Assembly: GCA_013391385.1 (NCBI GenBank)
Contig: JACBFI010000016.1
Location: forward strand, 1-64,000
Reading direction: 5' to 3'
DNA from: Sediminibacterium sp. Gen4
GTDB taxonomy: Bacteria > Bacteroidota > Bacteroidia > Chitinophagales > Chitinophagaceae
DNA: 64,000 nt
Within the stretch, counting starts at the first letter, position 1. Each line of letters begins with the position of its first letter. The notes under the pieces are model-generated. The model was not told the DNA's origin, made no database searches, and worked only from the letters and a program-made list of their open reading frames with translations. This document shows positions 8,435 to 17,439 of this stretch, one piece after another. Made by a program: the position numbers and the translations under genes.

Positions 8435-8602
8435 CCCTTCGTCGCCATTTCAGCCCTGCGGACTGAACGCTCCTCAGGGTGACAAGATCGACTATAATAA
8501 TAATGGTGATGGGTAAAACCTATCACCATTTTACTATCCAAAAATCGATTGTCACCCTGAGGAATCTTCCGACACAAGTCGGAAATGGCGACGAAGGGTC
8601 AG
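8431..8602. repeat. 172-bp palindromic REP-like element between convergent genes
   Basis: The outer arms are 21-nt perfect reverse complements (8431-8451 and 8582-8602). Inside, CTCAGGGTGACAA pairs with its complement near 8550, and an inner hairpin pairs AATGGTGAT with ATCACCATT. Both convergent genes end in the arms: the merR TGA is at 8432-8434 and the MscS TGA at 8599-8601. The CACCCTGAGG core resembles a repeat widespread between genes in Bacteroidota. Confidence 0.85.
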
Positions 8603-9693
8603 TTGTTTGCTTGTCGCACAGTCACATCTGTATTCGCAGCTGCCAACTGTAAATGATGTTCTTCCAGCCAACCAATAATTTCAAGATTCACCCGCTGTCT
8701 TAATTGATTAAATGTTTCTATGGACTGATCCATGGATGTGAAAAATTCAATGATCACCACATGTGCATTCTTACCTGTTTCTGCAAGAAAGACAACCGTG
8801 CTGAGAATATCCGGTTTATCCAATATCTTTTTGGCTGCTACGGTGAACGCTTCTAATTGTGTTGCAGAAGCTGCTAGATCCAATTCCATCCTGAGCTCTG
8901 CTTTACGTTGTGTTCGCAAACTGATATTGTCTACGATCGTATCCACCATTTGTTTATTTGGAACAGAGATATAGGTTTTTTCTGTCGTTCTGATTCGTGT
9001 ACTTCTTAATCCGATCTTTTCAATATTTCCGGTAAACCCATTGACTTTTACCAGATCACCTACAGCAAACGGACGATCAAAAAATATGATGAAAGAAGCG
9101 ATTAAATTTTCCAGACTCTCTCTTGTTGCTAAAGCAAGTGCCGCACCCACAATACTCAATCCGGTCAACACATTACCTACTGGCTTATTGAAAGAGAATT
9201 TCATGATCAATAATATCCCAATGATCACCAGTATGACTTTAAAAAAATCTTTGAAGAAAATAATCAGTTGATTGTCTGTTTGATCTATTGTAAGATTTGC
9301 CTTTTCTTCCAGTACAATCGCAATAAAGTCAATGACACGTAAACAAAGCCGAATGAATACAGTCACCAATATCCCGTTTGCTAATGATTCAATGATTTGT
9401 CTGGATGTAACACGATAAACCTTAAATTCTAACACACCAGGAAACTGTAACTTATCAATGGCTATCACTGAAATGGAAAGAAATAAAAATAACCCCAATG
9501 GGCCAGCTACAAGGTCGAGAAAAGATTGCCTAGCTGTATGATCTCTTTTCTTCGTAATTGCCTTATACAGCTGATTGGCCAAGTACTTTGAAATAAAGCG
9601 TTTTAGCAACAGCATCAGCAGAATAGTGCCTATTACATATAAGTAGGCTTCAACAGTATTGTCGAATAACTTTTGCTGTAGAAAATTTTCCAT
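8599..9693 (-). CDS. MscS-family mechanosensitive channel
   Basis: A 364-residue inner-membrane protein with about five hydrophobic segments in residues 10-195. The pore-lining helix and beta domain follow: GLSIVGAALALATRESLENLIASF, then PFAVGDLVKVNGFTGNIEKIGLRSTRIRT, which is the MscS signature, and YISVPNKQMVD. The C-terminal alpha/beta domain completes the vestibule. It should open on membrane tension and release solutes on hypo-osmotic shock. ATG at 9693. It lies 21 bp downstream of lpxH and may be co-transcribed. Confidence 0.92.
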   Translation of the reverse strand: MENFLQQKLFDNTVEAYLYVIGTILLMLLLKRFISKYLANQLYKAITKKRDHTARQSFLDLVAGPLGLFLFLSISVIAIDKLQFPGVLEFKVYRVTSRQIIESLANGILVTVFIRLCLRVIDFIAIVLEEKANLTIDQTDNQLIIFFKDFFKVILVIIGILLIMKFSFNKPVGNVLTGLSIVGAALALATRESLENLIASFIIFFDRPFAVGDLVKVNGFTGNIEKIGLRSTRIRTTEKTYISVPNKQMVDTIVDNISLRTQRKAELRMELDLAASATQLEAFTVAAKKILDKPDILSTVVFLAETGKNAHVVIIEFFTSMDQSIETFNQLRQRVNLEIIGWLEEHHLQLAAANTDVTVRQANN

Positions 9694-9714
9694 AGTGTAA
9701 TCTACATAGTAGGG

Positions 9715-10476
9715 TTAAGATTGCCATTGATGCAATTGCACTTCAGTACCATCAAAACTGGCATAGGTAAAATTACGGATCCAATCACCGAGATTGATGT
9801 AACGGCTTTTTTCATTGAGCTTAAAGTCGATGGGATAATGACGATGACCAAACACGAGATAATCGAAATGTTCTTTAGTCAACATTTCTTTACAATAAAT
9901 AATCAGCCACTCATTTTCTTCACCCAGGAAATGTTGATCGGAAGTACCGGTTTTTTCACGACTCTTTCTGCTGAAATAATTAGCTAATCCAATCCCCCAG
10001 CTAGGGTGCAGCAATCCGAATAACCATTGACACAAAGGGTTTCGGAATATCTTTTTTAGAAACTTATATCCATGATCACCCGGACCTAATCCATCACCAT
10101 GACCAATATAAAAACGCTTCCCATTCCATTCAAATACTTTGGGATGATGGTAGACCGGAATATTCAGTTCTTTCTCAAAATATCCGCGCATCCACATATC
10201 ATGATTACCGACAAAACAATGAATCGCAATTCCGCGATCTGTAAGTTCAGCAAGTTTGCCGAGTAACCGTACATAACCCTTGGGTACTACCTGTTTGTAT
10301 TCGTACCAGAAATCAAAAATATCTCCCACAATAAAGATCATCGCAGCACTGTCTTTGATACTGTCCAAAAATGCCACTACCTTTTTCTCACGAACAAGAC
10401 TCTGTTCATAATCAGGCGCGCCGAGATGAAAATCTGAAAGAAAATATATTTTTTGTTGCGGTGTAATGGATGGCAT
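9715..10476 (-). CDS. lpxH: UDP-2,3-diacylglucosamine diphosphatase (LpxH-type)
   Basis: A 253-residue metallophosphoesterase of lipid A synthesis that cleaves UDP-2,3-diacylglucosamine to lipid X and UMP on the inner face of the inner membrane. Metal ligands are visible in order: SDFHLGAPD (Asp15, His17), GDIFDFWYEY (Asp52), GNHD (Asn91, His92), GHGDGLGPGD (His126) and FGHRHYP. The FDFWYEY sequence is typical of LpxH rather than LpxI or LpxG. ATG at 10476. lpxD lies elsewhere in the window at 49.4 kb. Confidence 0.9.
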   Translation of the reverse strand: MPSITPQQKIYFLSDFHLGAPDYEQSLVREKKVVAFLDSIKDSAAMIFIVGDIFDFWYEYKQVVPKGYVRLLGKLAELTDRGIAIHCFVGNHDMWMRGYFEKELNIPVYHHPKVFEWNGKRFYIGHGDGLGPGDHGYKFLKKIFRNPLCQWLFGLLHPSWGIGLANYFSRKSREKTGTSDQHFLGEENEWLIIYCKEMLTKEHFDYLVFGHRHYPIDFKLNEKSRYINLGDWIRNFTYASFDGTEVQLHQWQS

Positions 10477-10526
10477 TAGGCAAATAACAATTGTGCATCC
10501 GTATGATGCATGAATGATCTGTGAAT

Positions 10527-10955
10527 TTACTGTTTATTTTTCTGCTGCATATATACCAGCAAATCGCCACATTCAATACGAGGTCTGCCGCTTATATCTC
10601 CTTTATACCAGTAGATCCATGCTTCTATAGCGGTATCATTTAAGTATACCGTCGTTTTCTCACGAGCATACAATACCGGTTCATCTGCTTCTCCATTGAT
10701 GCCCTCATAATCATCCAACTGACCAATCGCCCAGGGAAATTCTGCCGTTTGTTGAATGGTATACAATTCTCCGGTGATCCAAGTTTCTGCATGGCCGGGA
10801 ACTGCAGCGGGATAATCGCCCATATCATACAACTCACCCTTCACTTTTGCAGTGCCTGCCAATTCAAAATATTTGCTGATATAGGCGTAGGCCGGATGCT
10901 GAAAGCCACTTCTAAGTGAACCATACACAAATAAAGGCAATACGGTGATAGACAT
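10527..10955 (-). CDS. Gamma-glutamylcyclotransferase-like protein
   Basis: A 142-residue protein of the GGCT/AIG2 fold. LPLFVYGSLRSGFQHP carries the YGSLR substrate-binding loop, and the conserved acidic region QLDDYEGINGEADEP supplies the probable catalytic Glu. Bacterial members act on gamma-glutamyl amides or are of unknown substrate. It starts 5 bp after the stop of the LUD gene, so it is in the rsfS-ftsH-LUD transcript. Confidence 0.85.
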   Translation of the reverse strand: MSITVLPLFVYGSLRSGFQHPAYAYISKYFELAGTAKVKGELYDMGDYPAAVPGHAETWITGELYTIQQTAEFPWAIGQLDDYEGINGEADEPVLYAREKTTVYLNDTAIEAWIYWYKGDISGRPRIECGDLLVYMQQKNKQ

Positions 10956-10960
10956 ACGCT

Positions 10961-11599
10961 TTAGTTAGTTCTTTGAACAAGGAAACAAAATACTTCTTTC
11001 GGACCATGCACCCCCACTACCAATGTTTTTTCAATATCCGCAGTTCTGCTGGGTCCGGTTGCCAATGTGATCATAGAAGGCAATTGCTCTCCGTATTCTT
11101 GTTGTAATGAAATTAATGCTTCATCAATATCATAGACCAACTGATCAGTATATGCAATACAAATATGTATAGGCGCATACACACTCACCGTTCTGCCACT
11201 TTGTTGTCCACTGGATAGTACCATACTTCCTGTTCTTGCCACCAGGTATTCGCAGCCGGTAATAGAAGCATCGCAACTCTCTACTTCAGGTGCCGTCATG
11301 GCATGAAAACCTGCATCGGAGAGTACTTGTCTGAGTTCATCTTCTCTACAATACAACTCTTTCCACTCTCTTTTAATGAAAAGCATATTGAGTTGTGAAG
11401 CCAGTTCCTTCTCATTTTCACAATAAGAAAAGCGGCCTTGTAGCTTGGTGAAATTTTCTGCAAACAATACATCCAACTCTTCAGTTGGTGCATGGAATAC
11501 CGAAGACTGTTCTGTTTGTTGGGGAAAGGGAACAGGCACTGGTTGAGTCAGTGCCTGTTTTATTTTATTCAAAATGGTATCTCTTGCAGATTGTGACAT
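10961..11599 (-). CDS. LUD-domain protein (LutC/YkgG-like)
   Basis: A 212-residue protein with the LutC/YkgG fold. The C-terminal half carries YLVARTGSMVLSSGQQSGR and ITLATGPSRTADIEKTLV followed by GVHGPKEVFCFLV, the family hallmark. LutC normally works with LutA and LutB in lactate oxidation; neither is in the window, so the role of this lone copy is open. Its ATG shares one base with the ftsH stop (TAATG), which implies translational coupling. Confidence 0.88.
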   Translation of the reverse strand: MSQSARDTILNKIKQALTQPVPVPFPQQTEQSSVFHAPTEELDVLFAENFTKLQGRFSYCENEKELASQLNMLFIKREWKELYCREDELRQVLSDAGFHAMTAPEVESCDASITGCEYLVARTGSMVLSSGQQSGRTVSVYAPIHICIAYTDQLVYDIDEALISLQQEYGEQLPSMITLATGPSRTADIEKTLVVGVHGPKEVFCFLVQRTN

Positions 11600-13635
11600 T
11601 ATACCGTTTCGTTTGAATCTGTAGTAGTGTTTACATCCGTTGTTGCTGTTTCGTCGGCAATGACTTCTGTTGTAGTCTCTTCTACTTCTAACAATTTCTT
11701 TTCCTCAAAAGGTCTTTTGCCGATCAACTCTTCCACATCACTTTTATGTAGTACCTCTTTATCTAACAATTCTTTTGCAAGTTTTTCTACTTGTTCTTTT
11801 TTCTCCGTCAACAATTGAATGGTACGCTGATACGCTTCATCAATAATACCTCTTACCTCTTCATCGATGATTTTTCCTGTTTCTTCACTAAATGGTTTGG
11901 TAAATGTATTTTCCTGTGAAGGGTCATAAAAACTCACATTACCTACTTTGCTGTTCATACCATAAGCTGTTACCATGCTGTAAGCAATTCTGGTAATCTG
12001 TTGAAGATCATTCGCAGCACCGGTAGAAATTTTTCCAAAGAAAATCTGCTCTGCAGCACGACCTCCCAATGTCATACAAATCTGATCCATCAATTGATCT
12101 GTATTGTATAGGTATTGTTCAGTAGGTGTGTATTGCGCATAACCTAAAGCAGCCGTACCTCTTGGTACAATGGTTACTTTTAATAAAGGATAGGCATGCT
12201 CCAAGAACCAACCACACACAGCATGTCCGGCTTCATGATAAGCGATCACAGATTTTTCATGCGGAGCGATGATCTTGTTTTTCTTTTCCAATCCACCGAT
12301 CACACGGTCAATGGCATCTTGGAAGTCGCTCATGTCTACCGCTTCTTTTCCCTTACGTGCGGCAATCAATGCTGCTTCATTACAAACATTGGCGATATCA
12401 GCACCTGCAAAACCCGGTGTTTGTTCAGCCAGTTTATGCAGATCCAAGGTTTCAGATATCTTGATCGGACCTAAGTGTACTTTGAAGATCGCTTCACGAC
12501 CTTTTACATCCGGTCTGTCAATAGAAATTTGTCTATCGAAACGTCCCGGACGCAACAGCGCACTATCCAATACATCCGGTCTATTGGTAGCAGCGAGGAT
12601 AATAATACCGGTATCACCGCCAAAACCATCCATCTCCACCAATAATTGGTTCAATGTATTCTCCCGTTCATCGTTGCTCATGATGGCATTTCTACCACGT
12701 GCACGACCAATGGCATCGATTTCATCAATAAAGATGATACAAGGCGCTTTCTCTCTGGCTTGTTTGAACAAGTCGCGTACACGGCTAGCACCCACACCCA
12801 CAAACATTTCCACGAAATCGCTACCGCTCAAGCTAAAGAAAGGCACTTGCGCTTCACCGGCCATGGCTTTTGCCAATAGGGTTTTACCGGTACCCGGAGG
12901 GCCCACGAGTAATGCACCTTTTGGAATCTTACCGCCCAGTGAAGTATATTTTTTCGGATTCTTCAGGAAATCAACGATTTCCATTACCTCTACTTTTGCT
13001 TCATCCAATCCGGCCACATCTGCAAAAGTGATGTTTACTTTTGCACCCTTATCAAACAAAGTCGCTTTTGATTTACCAATATTGAAAATTCCACCCGGAC
13101 CACCACCACTGGCGGGACCACCCATTTTACGCATCAACAATATCCAGGCTACTATGATAATAAGCAATGTGAACACTGTATTCAACAATGGACCAAACCA
13201 TTCCGGTGCTTTTACTACTTTCATTTCAACTTCAGCCACATTATTGGCTTTACAGAAAGCATCCAGTCTTTCTTCAAAAGCTTTCCAGTCTACTACTTCA
13301 AAAGCAAACAGCGGTGTGCCTTTTACTTTATCTGCGGATAAACGTCCTTTGAATTGTTTTACATAAAACTCTTTAGAGAGTCTGTCTGACTTGATATAGA
13401 CATGCACCTGTTCTTTGTTCTTCACCAGATCCAGTCTCTGCACGTCACCGGGAAGCAAAATTTCATTCCTGAATTGCTGCTCAGAGATCACTTTCAGTTC
13501 CGGTGAAAAGTTCATGACCTGTGCCAGAATCAGCACAATAGCGATGATACCATATACCCAGTAAATATTAAATTTTGGTCCTTTACGTTGACCATCACCT
13601 TTTTCCATTTTCGATTGCTTGTTTTCCTGTGACAT
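11599..13635 (-). CDS. ftsH: ATP-dependent zinc metalloprotease FtsH
   Basis: A 678-residue membrane-anchored AAA+ protease that degrades unassembled membrane proteins and short-lived regulators. Transmembrane helices are at about 24-42 and 152-168, flanking the periplasmic domain. The AAA domain shows Walker A GPPGTGKT (245-252), Walker B IIFIDEID (300-307) and the second region of homology with the Arg finger (349-368). The zinc protease motif HEAGH is at 467-471. The C-terminal tail is acidic and Thr-rich. ATG at 13635. It lies 59 bp downstream of rsfS and overlaps the LUD gene by one base. Confidence 0.98.
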   Translation of the reverse strand: MSQENKQSKMEKGDGQRKGPKFNIYWVYGIIAIVLILAQVMNFSPELKVISEQQFRNEILLPGDVQRLDLVKNKEQVHVYIKSDRLSKEFYVKQFKGRLSADKVKGTPLFAFEVVDWKAFEERLDAFCKANNVAEVEMKVVKAPEWFGPLLNTVFTLLIIIVAWILLMRKMGGPASGGGPGGIFNIGKSKATLFDKGAKVNITFADVAGLDEAKVEVMEIVDFLKNPKKYTSLGGKIPKGALLVGPPGTGKTLLAKAMAGEAQVPFFSLSGSDFVEMFVGVGASRVRDLFKQAREKAPCIIFIDEIDAIGRARGRNAIMSNDERENTLNQLLVEMDGFGGDTGIIILAATNRPDVLDSALLRPGRFDRQISIDRPDVKGREAIFKVHLGPIKISETLDLHKLAEQTPGFAGADIANVCNEAALIAARKGKEAVDMSDFQDAIDRVIGGLEKKNKIIAPHEKSVIAYHEAGHAVCGWFLEHAYPLLKVTIVPRGTAALGYAQYTPTEQYLYNTDQLMDQICMTLGGRAAEQIFFGKISTGAANDLQQITRIAYSMVTAYGMNSKVGNVSFYDPSQENTFTKPFSEETGKIIDEEVRGIIDEAYQRTIQLLTEKKEQVEKLAKELLDKEVLHKSDVEELIGKRPFEEKKLLEVEETTTEVIADETATTDVNTTTDSNETV

Positions 13636-13694
13636 ATTCCTCTCTGTATTGACGATTCAGGATCCGATATATTCAGTGACCCTATAATTTTTAT

Positions 13695-14096
13695 TTATTC
13701 ATGGATTTGCGAAGCCGCATCACTCCACATTTCTTCTAATTTGTAAAACTTTCTGGCATCCGGGTGCATCACATGTACTACAATATTCACATAATCAATC
13801 AGCACCCATTGCAATGCTTGTCTGCCTTCATGTTTATAAGGATGTTCATCACAACTCTTTTTCACTTCTTCTTCCACTGAATCACAAATGGCCCTGATCT
13901 GTGTGGTACTAGAAGCCTGACAAACCACAAAAAAGTCAGCCGAAGCTTCCGGTATTTTTCGGAGATCAAGGCTGATGATATTTTCACCTTTTTTATCCTG
14001 AATAGCTTTAATAATAGCCTTGAAAATTTTAGAATTTCTGGTAAGTCTAGATACCGAACTCTTCGTGCGGCTTTGTAAAACTGAAAGCGGTTCCAA
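13695..14096 (-). CDS. rsfS: Ribosomal silencing factor RsfS
   Basis: A 133-residue protein of the RsfS/DUF143 family that binds ribosomal protein L14 and blocks subunit joining in starvation. Visible are IISLDLRKIPEASADFFVVC, the EGRQALQWVLIDYVNIVVHV core and a C-terminal YKLEEMWSDA. No ATG exists near the N-terminus: the first in-frame initiator is TTG at 14096, and the frame is closed by TAA 7 codons upstream. A TTG start is therefore likely. First gene of the rsfS-ftsH-LUD-GGCT run and divergent from birA. Confidence 0.92.
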   Translation of the reverse strand: MEPLSVLQSRTKSSVSRLTRNSKIFKAIIKAIQDKKGENIISLDLRKIPEASADFFVVCQASSTTQIRAICDSVEEEVKKSCDEHPYKHEGRQALQWVLIDYVNIVVHVMHPDARKFYKLEEMWSDAASQIHE

Positions 14097-14162
14097 TAAT
14101 AGCGTTGATTTAAATTAAACAATGATCCGGATCCTCTGACCCTCTTTCTTTAACACCCCACT

Positions 14163-14189
14163 TGGTGTTGAACGGTCTGTGTACCTTTG
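14163..14189 (+). promoter_or_regulatory. birA promoter
   Basis: TTG at 14163-14165 and the -7 box TACCTTTG at 14182-14189 are 16 nt apart. Transcription would start near 14194, which places the upstream in-frame TTG at 14162 outside the mRNA. Confidence 0.6.
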
Positions 14190-14221
14190 ACATCGGTAAC
14201 TTCGTCAAAAATAGTAATTCT

Positions 14222-14992
14222 TTGCCATCAGACATCGTTAAAACACCAATCGGACAGCCGTTCGTGGAATTATCTGTGACAGATAGTACCAACATCTATG
14301 CCATGACCCATATTCAACACAATATGGCAACACATGGTTCAGTTTTTTTTGCGCATCAGCAGGTGGCGGGGAAGGGCCAACATGGGAAAACCTGGGTAAC
14401 CGAGGGGGGACAAAACATCATTCTTTCCGCTATCATTGACCCGAATCCATTGATACTGGGGCAACAATTCAGATTAAGCGTTGCAGTTGCCTTGGCATGT
14501 TATGATTTTTTTCGCAGCTATGCGGGTGAGGAGACCCATATTAAATGGCCCAATGATCTGTATTGGCGTGACAGAAAGGCAGGGGGGATTTTGATTGAGA
14601 ACCAAATTCGGGGTCAACATTGGCAATGGGCGGTTGTGGGCATAGGTATCAACATCAACCAAACCACATTCGATCCTACACTGACCAACCCCGTTTCCCT
14701 CAAACAAATCACCGGCAAAACTTTTGATCCGGTACAACTGGCCAAAGAACTCTGTACCTATCTTACCCAACGTGTGCACCAACTAATCAACCACCCATTT
14801 TCAGCATTATTAGAAGAATACAATCGGTGTTTGTTCAAAAGAAATGAAGTGGTACAACTCAAAAGACTCAACACCCGGTTCACCTGCACCATACTCGGCG
14901 TTAATGAGGTTGGAGAACTCTTGGTAAAAGACGGCCCGGCAGATCGGTTTGTGTTTGGAGAAGTGAGCTGGGGGTGGGAAACAGAGAAATAA
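14222..14992 (+). CDS. birA: Biotin--[acetyl-CoA-carboxylase] ligase
   Basis: A class I biotin protein ligase of about 256 residues without the N-terminal repressor domain; it attaches biotin to the carboxyl carrier protein. Motifs are AGKGQHGKTWVTEGGQN (adenylate-binding loop), HIKWPNDLYW and KAGGILIEN (lysine-binding), then the small C-terminal beta domain. The frame has no ATG before the conserved start; TTG at 14222 (LPSDIVKTPIGQPF) is preferred because the promoter at 14182-14189 excludes the TTG at 14162. The stop codon lies inside the left arm of a 21-bp inverted repeat. Confidence 0.92.
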   Translation: MPSDIVKTPIGQPFVELSVTDSTNIYAMTHIQHNMATHGSVFFAHQQVAGKGQHGKTWVTEGGQNIILSAIIDPNPLILGQQFRLSVAVALACYDFFRSYAGEETHIKWPNDLYWRDRKAGGILIENQIRGQHWQWAVVGIGININQTTFDPTLTNPVSLKQITGKTFDPVQLAKELCTYLTQRVHQLINHPFSALLEEYNRCLFKRNEVVQLKRLNTRFTCTILGVNEVGELLVKDGPADRFVFGEVSWGWETEK

Positions 14993-15054
14993 GAAATAGG
15001 AAACAAGGAACAAAGGAAGTAGAAAAACTTTCTTATTTCTTATTTCTCTGTTTC
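14978..15054. repeat. Inverted repeat of TTCTTATTTC words at the birA end
   Basis: Perfect 21-nt arms at 14978-14998 and 15034-15054 with a 35-nt spacer. The birA TAA (14990-14992) is inside the left arm. The arm is built from the tandem word TTCTTATTTC; the same word appears again near 17410-17440. Confidence 0.8.
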
Positions 15055-15103
15055 TTATTTCTTACTTATCTCTCCTCGTAACTTGCACCCTAATCAACTT
15101 CTC

Positions 15104-16159
15104 ATGACTTCTTCTATTCGTCTTACGCAGTTTTCGCATGGTGCAGGATGTGGTTGTAAAATCGCTCCGGCTGTTTTGGATACGATTTTGAAATCTGATC
15201 AGCCTGCTACTTTATTCCCACAATTATTGGTAGGCAATGCCAGTAAGGATGATGCCGCTGCGTATGATCTTGGCAATGATCAAGTACTGATTAGTACGAC
15301 CGATTTTTTTATGCCGATTGTAGATGACGCTTTCGCTTTCGGAAAAATTGCCGGCGCCAATGCCATCAGTGATGTGTATGCTATGGGGGGACAGCCTATT
15401 CTCGCCATCGCCATTCTTGGATGGCCGGTTGACAAATTACCTCCTGAACTTGCACAACAAGTGATTGAAGGAGCACGTGCTGTTTGTGCTGAAGCAGGTA
15501 TACCACTGGCTGGCGGACATAGCATCGATTCTCCTGAACCTATTTTTGGATTAGCGGTCAGCGGACTTGTTCATAAAGAACACCTCAAACAAAACAATAC
15601 CGCCCAGGAAGGAGATTGGTTATTACTCACCAAACCACTGGGTGTAGGTATTCTATCTACCGCACAAAAAAAAGAGTTATTGAGTAATGATGATCAACAA
15701 GTTTTATTGCAACAATTGATGCAGTTGAATAAAGTGGGCACTGCACTGGGAAAAATCAATGGGGTGCATGCGATGACGGATGTAACCGGTTTTGGTTTAC
15801 TCGGACATTTACTTGAAGTAGCCGAGGGTAGTGGGCTGTCTGCTGAACTCTATTATTCAAAAGTGCCAGTGATCGATGCTGCAAAAACCTATCTCGCACA
15901 AAGGATTGTTCCTGATGCTACTTATCGTAACTGGAACAGCTATAGTGGCAAAACCGGTTTTGGTACCGGTGTGAATGTGATGGAAGCTTTCAACATCCTT
16001 CCTGATCCTCAAACCAATGGTGGACTCCTCATTGCCGTTGCACCGGATGCTTTGGAGCAAGTGCAAAATACATTGCGTGAAAATGGACTTGAAAATTTTA
16101 TTGAGCCCGTCGGTAAGATGATCGAAAAGGCTGAAAAGACGATCACGGTGGTTGCTTGA
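15104..16159 (+). CDS. selD: Selenide, water dikinase
   Basis: A 351-residue ATP-dependent enzyme making selenophosphate from selenide, the selenium donor for selenocysteine or 2-selenouridine tRNA. The N-terminal SHGAGCGCKIAP has Cys at the catalytic position that is Sec in some homologues. ATP/Mg sites follow: VLISTTDFFMPIVDD, IAGANAISDVYAMGG and MTDVTGFGLLGHLLE, then the C-terminal PDPQTNGGLLIAV. An in-frame TTG at 15083 is upstream, but ATG at 15104 fits the family N-terminus. No selA, selB or selU is in the window. Confidence 0.96.
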   Translation: MTSSIRLTQFSHGAGCGCKIAPAVLDTILKSDQPATLFPQLLVGNASKDDAAAYDLGNDQVLISTTDFFMPIVDDAFAFGKIAGANAISDVYAMGGQPILAIAILGWPVDKLPPELAQQVIEGARAVCAEAGIPLAGGHSIDSPEPIFGLAVSGLVHKEHLKQNNTAQEGDWLLLTKPLGVGILSTAQKKELLSNDDQQVLLQQLMQLNKVGTALGKINGVHAMTDVTGFGLLGHLLEVAEGSGLSAELYYSKVPVIDAAKTYLAQRIVPDATYRNWNSYSGKTGFGTGVNVMEAFNILPDPQTNGGLLIAVAPDALEQVQNTLRENGLENFIEPVGKMIEKAEKTITVVA

Positions 16160-16177
16160 TGATAAGTGCGAAGGATA

Positions 16178-16262
16178 GGCCGCAGATTTTTATGATCAAT
16201 TATGATTTATTTGTCTAGGTGAAATCTGCGTTCATCATAACAATCATAAAAAATCTGCGGCC
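16178..16262. repeat. Inverted repeat at the selD end
   Basis: Arms at 16178-16196 and 16243-16262 pair over 19 positions with one bulged T (GGCCGCAGATTTT... against its complement). It separates selD from the convergent CtlX-like gene and likely terminates both. Confidence 0.8.
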
Positions 16263-16271
16263 CATCATCAT

Positions 16272-17120
16272 TTAAGTAATTGGAATGAAGACAGGTGCAA
16301 CAATGGAGCTCACACTTGCACCGCCAATTAGTTCTATAGCACTCATAGGAACACTGATAATTGTTGCAGATGCACAAATCGCTTCTTCTTGTTCTTTTGT
16401 TAATTCAGTTGTTTCTGAAAGGAATAAGAAAGTTTCTCCTCTGGCATTCTTACAACAAAATGCATTCCCCATAAAGGCTTCCAACTGATCATGCGAGAAA
16501 GGGATAATGCGATAGCCGGTTGATAACAACAATTGTTTCACTGCCATCAGATCCATGTCATCGGCAAATGCTTCTTCACACAACAAGGCAAAATCAGTAC
16601 CCAGACACAACATACGATTGGTATGCAACAAAAACTTTCCGGAAGTATCTGTAGCATAAAAAGCAATGGCTTTGTACTGATGTGCCGCTGCAAATTTTTC
16701 CAGCATGGCTGTATGGGTTCTCTGTGATAAGCAGGCATAGATGAGCTTGTGTTCATGATCCATCACCATGCTGGCAGTGCCTTCGAGGAAAAATCCGTCT
16801 ACTTCAAATTCGCTCCAATCTTCAATATCATTGATTAGAAAATATTTACGTAAATATTCGAGAATATCATCTCTTTTTTCTTGCCGTCTATCTCTTCGAT
16901 ACATGGGCAATACTGCTACTGTACCATCAGGTAATGTGGTTAACCAACAAGAAGGGAAAATAGCGTCAATAGAATCGGCAGCATCCTGCTCAAATACCAC
17001 TGTCTGAATCTCATTTTTTTTGAAAGCAACTTGCAAAGTATCAAATTGTTGCAACAGTTGCAAATCAGCATTGGCATCTGCGGGACGAATCATCAATACT
17101 AAATCAGCGAGGGAAGCCAT
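16272..17120 (-). CDS. CtlX/amidinotransferase-like protein lacking the catalytic Cys
   Basis: A 282-residue protein of the guanidine-modifying superfamily, closest by eye to citrulline utilisation hydrolase CtlX. Family marks kept are LVLMIRP at the N-terminus, FFLEGTASMVMD with the acidic residue, and FLLHTNRMLCLG with the His. The C-terminal active-site segment, normally ELxGGGSxRCMxAE, reads ELIGGASVSSIVAP, so the nucleophile Cys is Ser and the adjacent Arg is Ser. The N-terminal substrate loop is also divergent. It is probably not an active hydrolase. ATG at 17120 follows the pterin dehydratase stop by one base; an upstream TTG at 17162 lies inside that gene. Confidence 0.8.
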   Translation of the reverse strand: MASLADLVLMIRPADANADLQLLQQFDTLQVAFKKNEIQTVVFEQDAADSIDAIFPSCWLTTLPDGTVAVLPMYRRDRRQEKRDDILEYLRKYFLINDIEDWSEFEVDGFFLEGTASMVMDHEHKLIYACLSQRTHTAMLEKFAAAHQYKAIAFYATDTSGKFLLHTNRMLCLGTDFALLCEEAFADDMDLMAVKQLLLSTGYRIIPFSHDQLEAFMGNAFCCKNARGETFLFLSETTELTKEQEEAICASATIISVPMSAIELIGGASVSSIVAPVFIPIT

Positions 17121-17121
17121 A

Positions 17122-17352
17122 TCAACACAGTTTATCAATTCGTTGTGCAAGTTGATGATCAAGATCAGTTACAATATCACCAGCATCATGTGTGCTTAGC
17201 CATATTTCAACAGTATTCCACACATTACTCCAATAAGGATGATGATTCATTTTCTCCGCTTCAATGGCCACCCTTGTCATAAAAGCAAAAGCCTCAGAAA
17301 AATTCTGAAACTGAAATTTCTTATACAGTTTATTATTTTCTTCTACCCACAT
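17122..17352 (-). CDS. 4a-hydroxytetrahydrobiopterin dehydratase (pterin-4a-carbinolamine dehydratase)
   Basis: A 76-residue protein covering nearly the whole PCD fold. The motif [29 protein letters not shown] contains the active-site His-His-Pro and the later His. It dehydrates pterin-4a-carbinolamine, recycling tetrahydrobiopterin after aromatic amino acid hydroxylation; no hydroxylase gene is nearby. Family members are often near 95-110 residues, so the N-terminus is short. ATG at 17352, coupled to the CtlX-like gene. Confidence 0.88.
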   Translation of the reverse strand: MWVEENNKLYKKFQFQNFSEAFAFMTRVAIEAEKMNHHPYWSNVWNTVEIWLSTHDAGDIVTDLDHQLAQRIDKLC

Positions 17353-17439
17353 GATGAATAATGAATTTTGAATGACGAATACTCAACGTCCATCTTTATT
17401 TGGACATTTCTCTGTTCCTTATTTCTTATTTCTCTATTA

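Noticed and set aside
8347-8577. A 76-residue minus-strand frame containing CHPEERSVRRAE
   Set aside because: It is the known spurious translation of the CACCCTGAGG-type intergenic repeat and overlaps the end of the merR gene.
12269-13366. A 365-residue frame antisense to ftsH
   Set aside because: ftsH is unambiguous on the other strand; the antisense frame has no recognisable domain and is a codon-bias shadow.
13862-14122. An 86-residue frame overlapping rsfS in another frame
   Set aside because: It starts at TTG and is out of frame with the conserved RsfS sequence.
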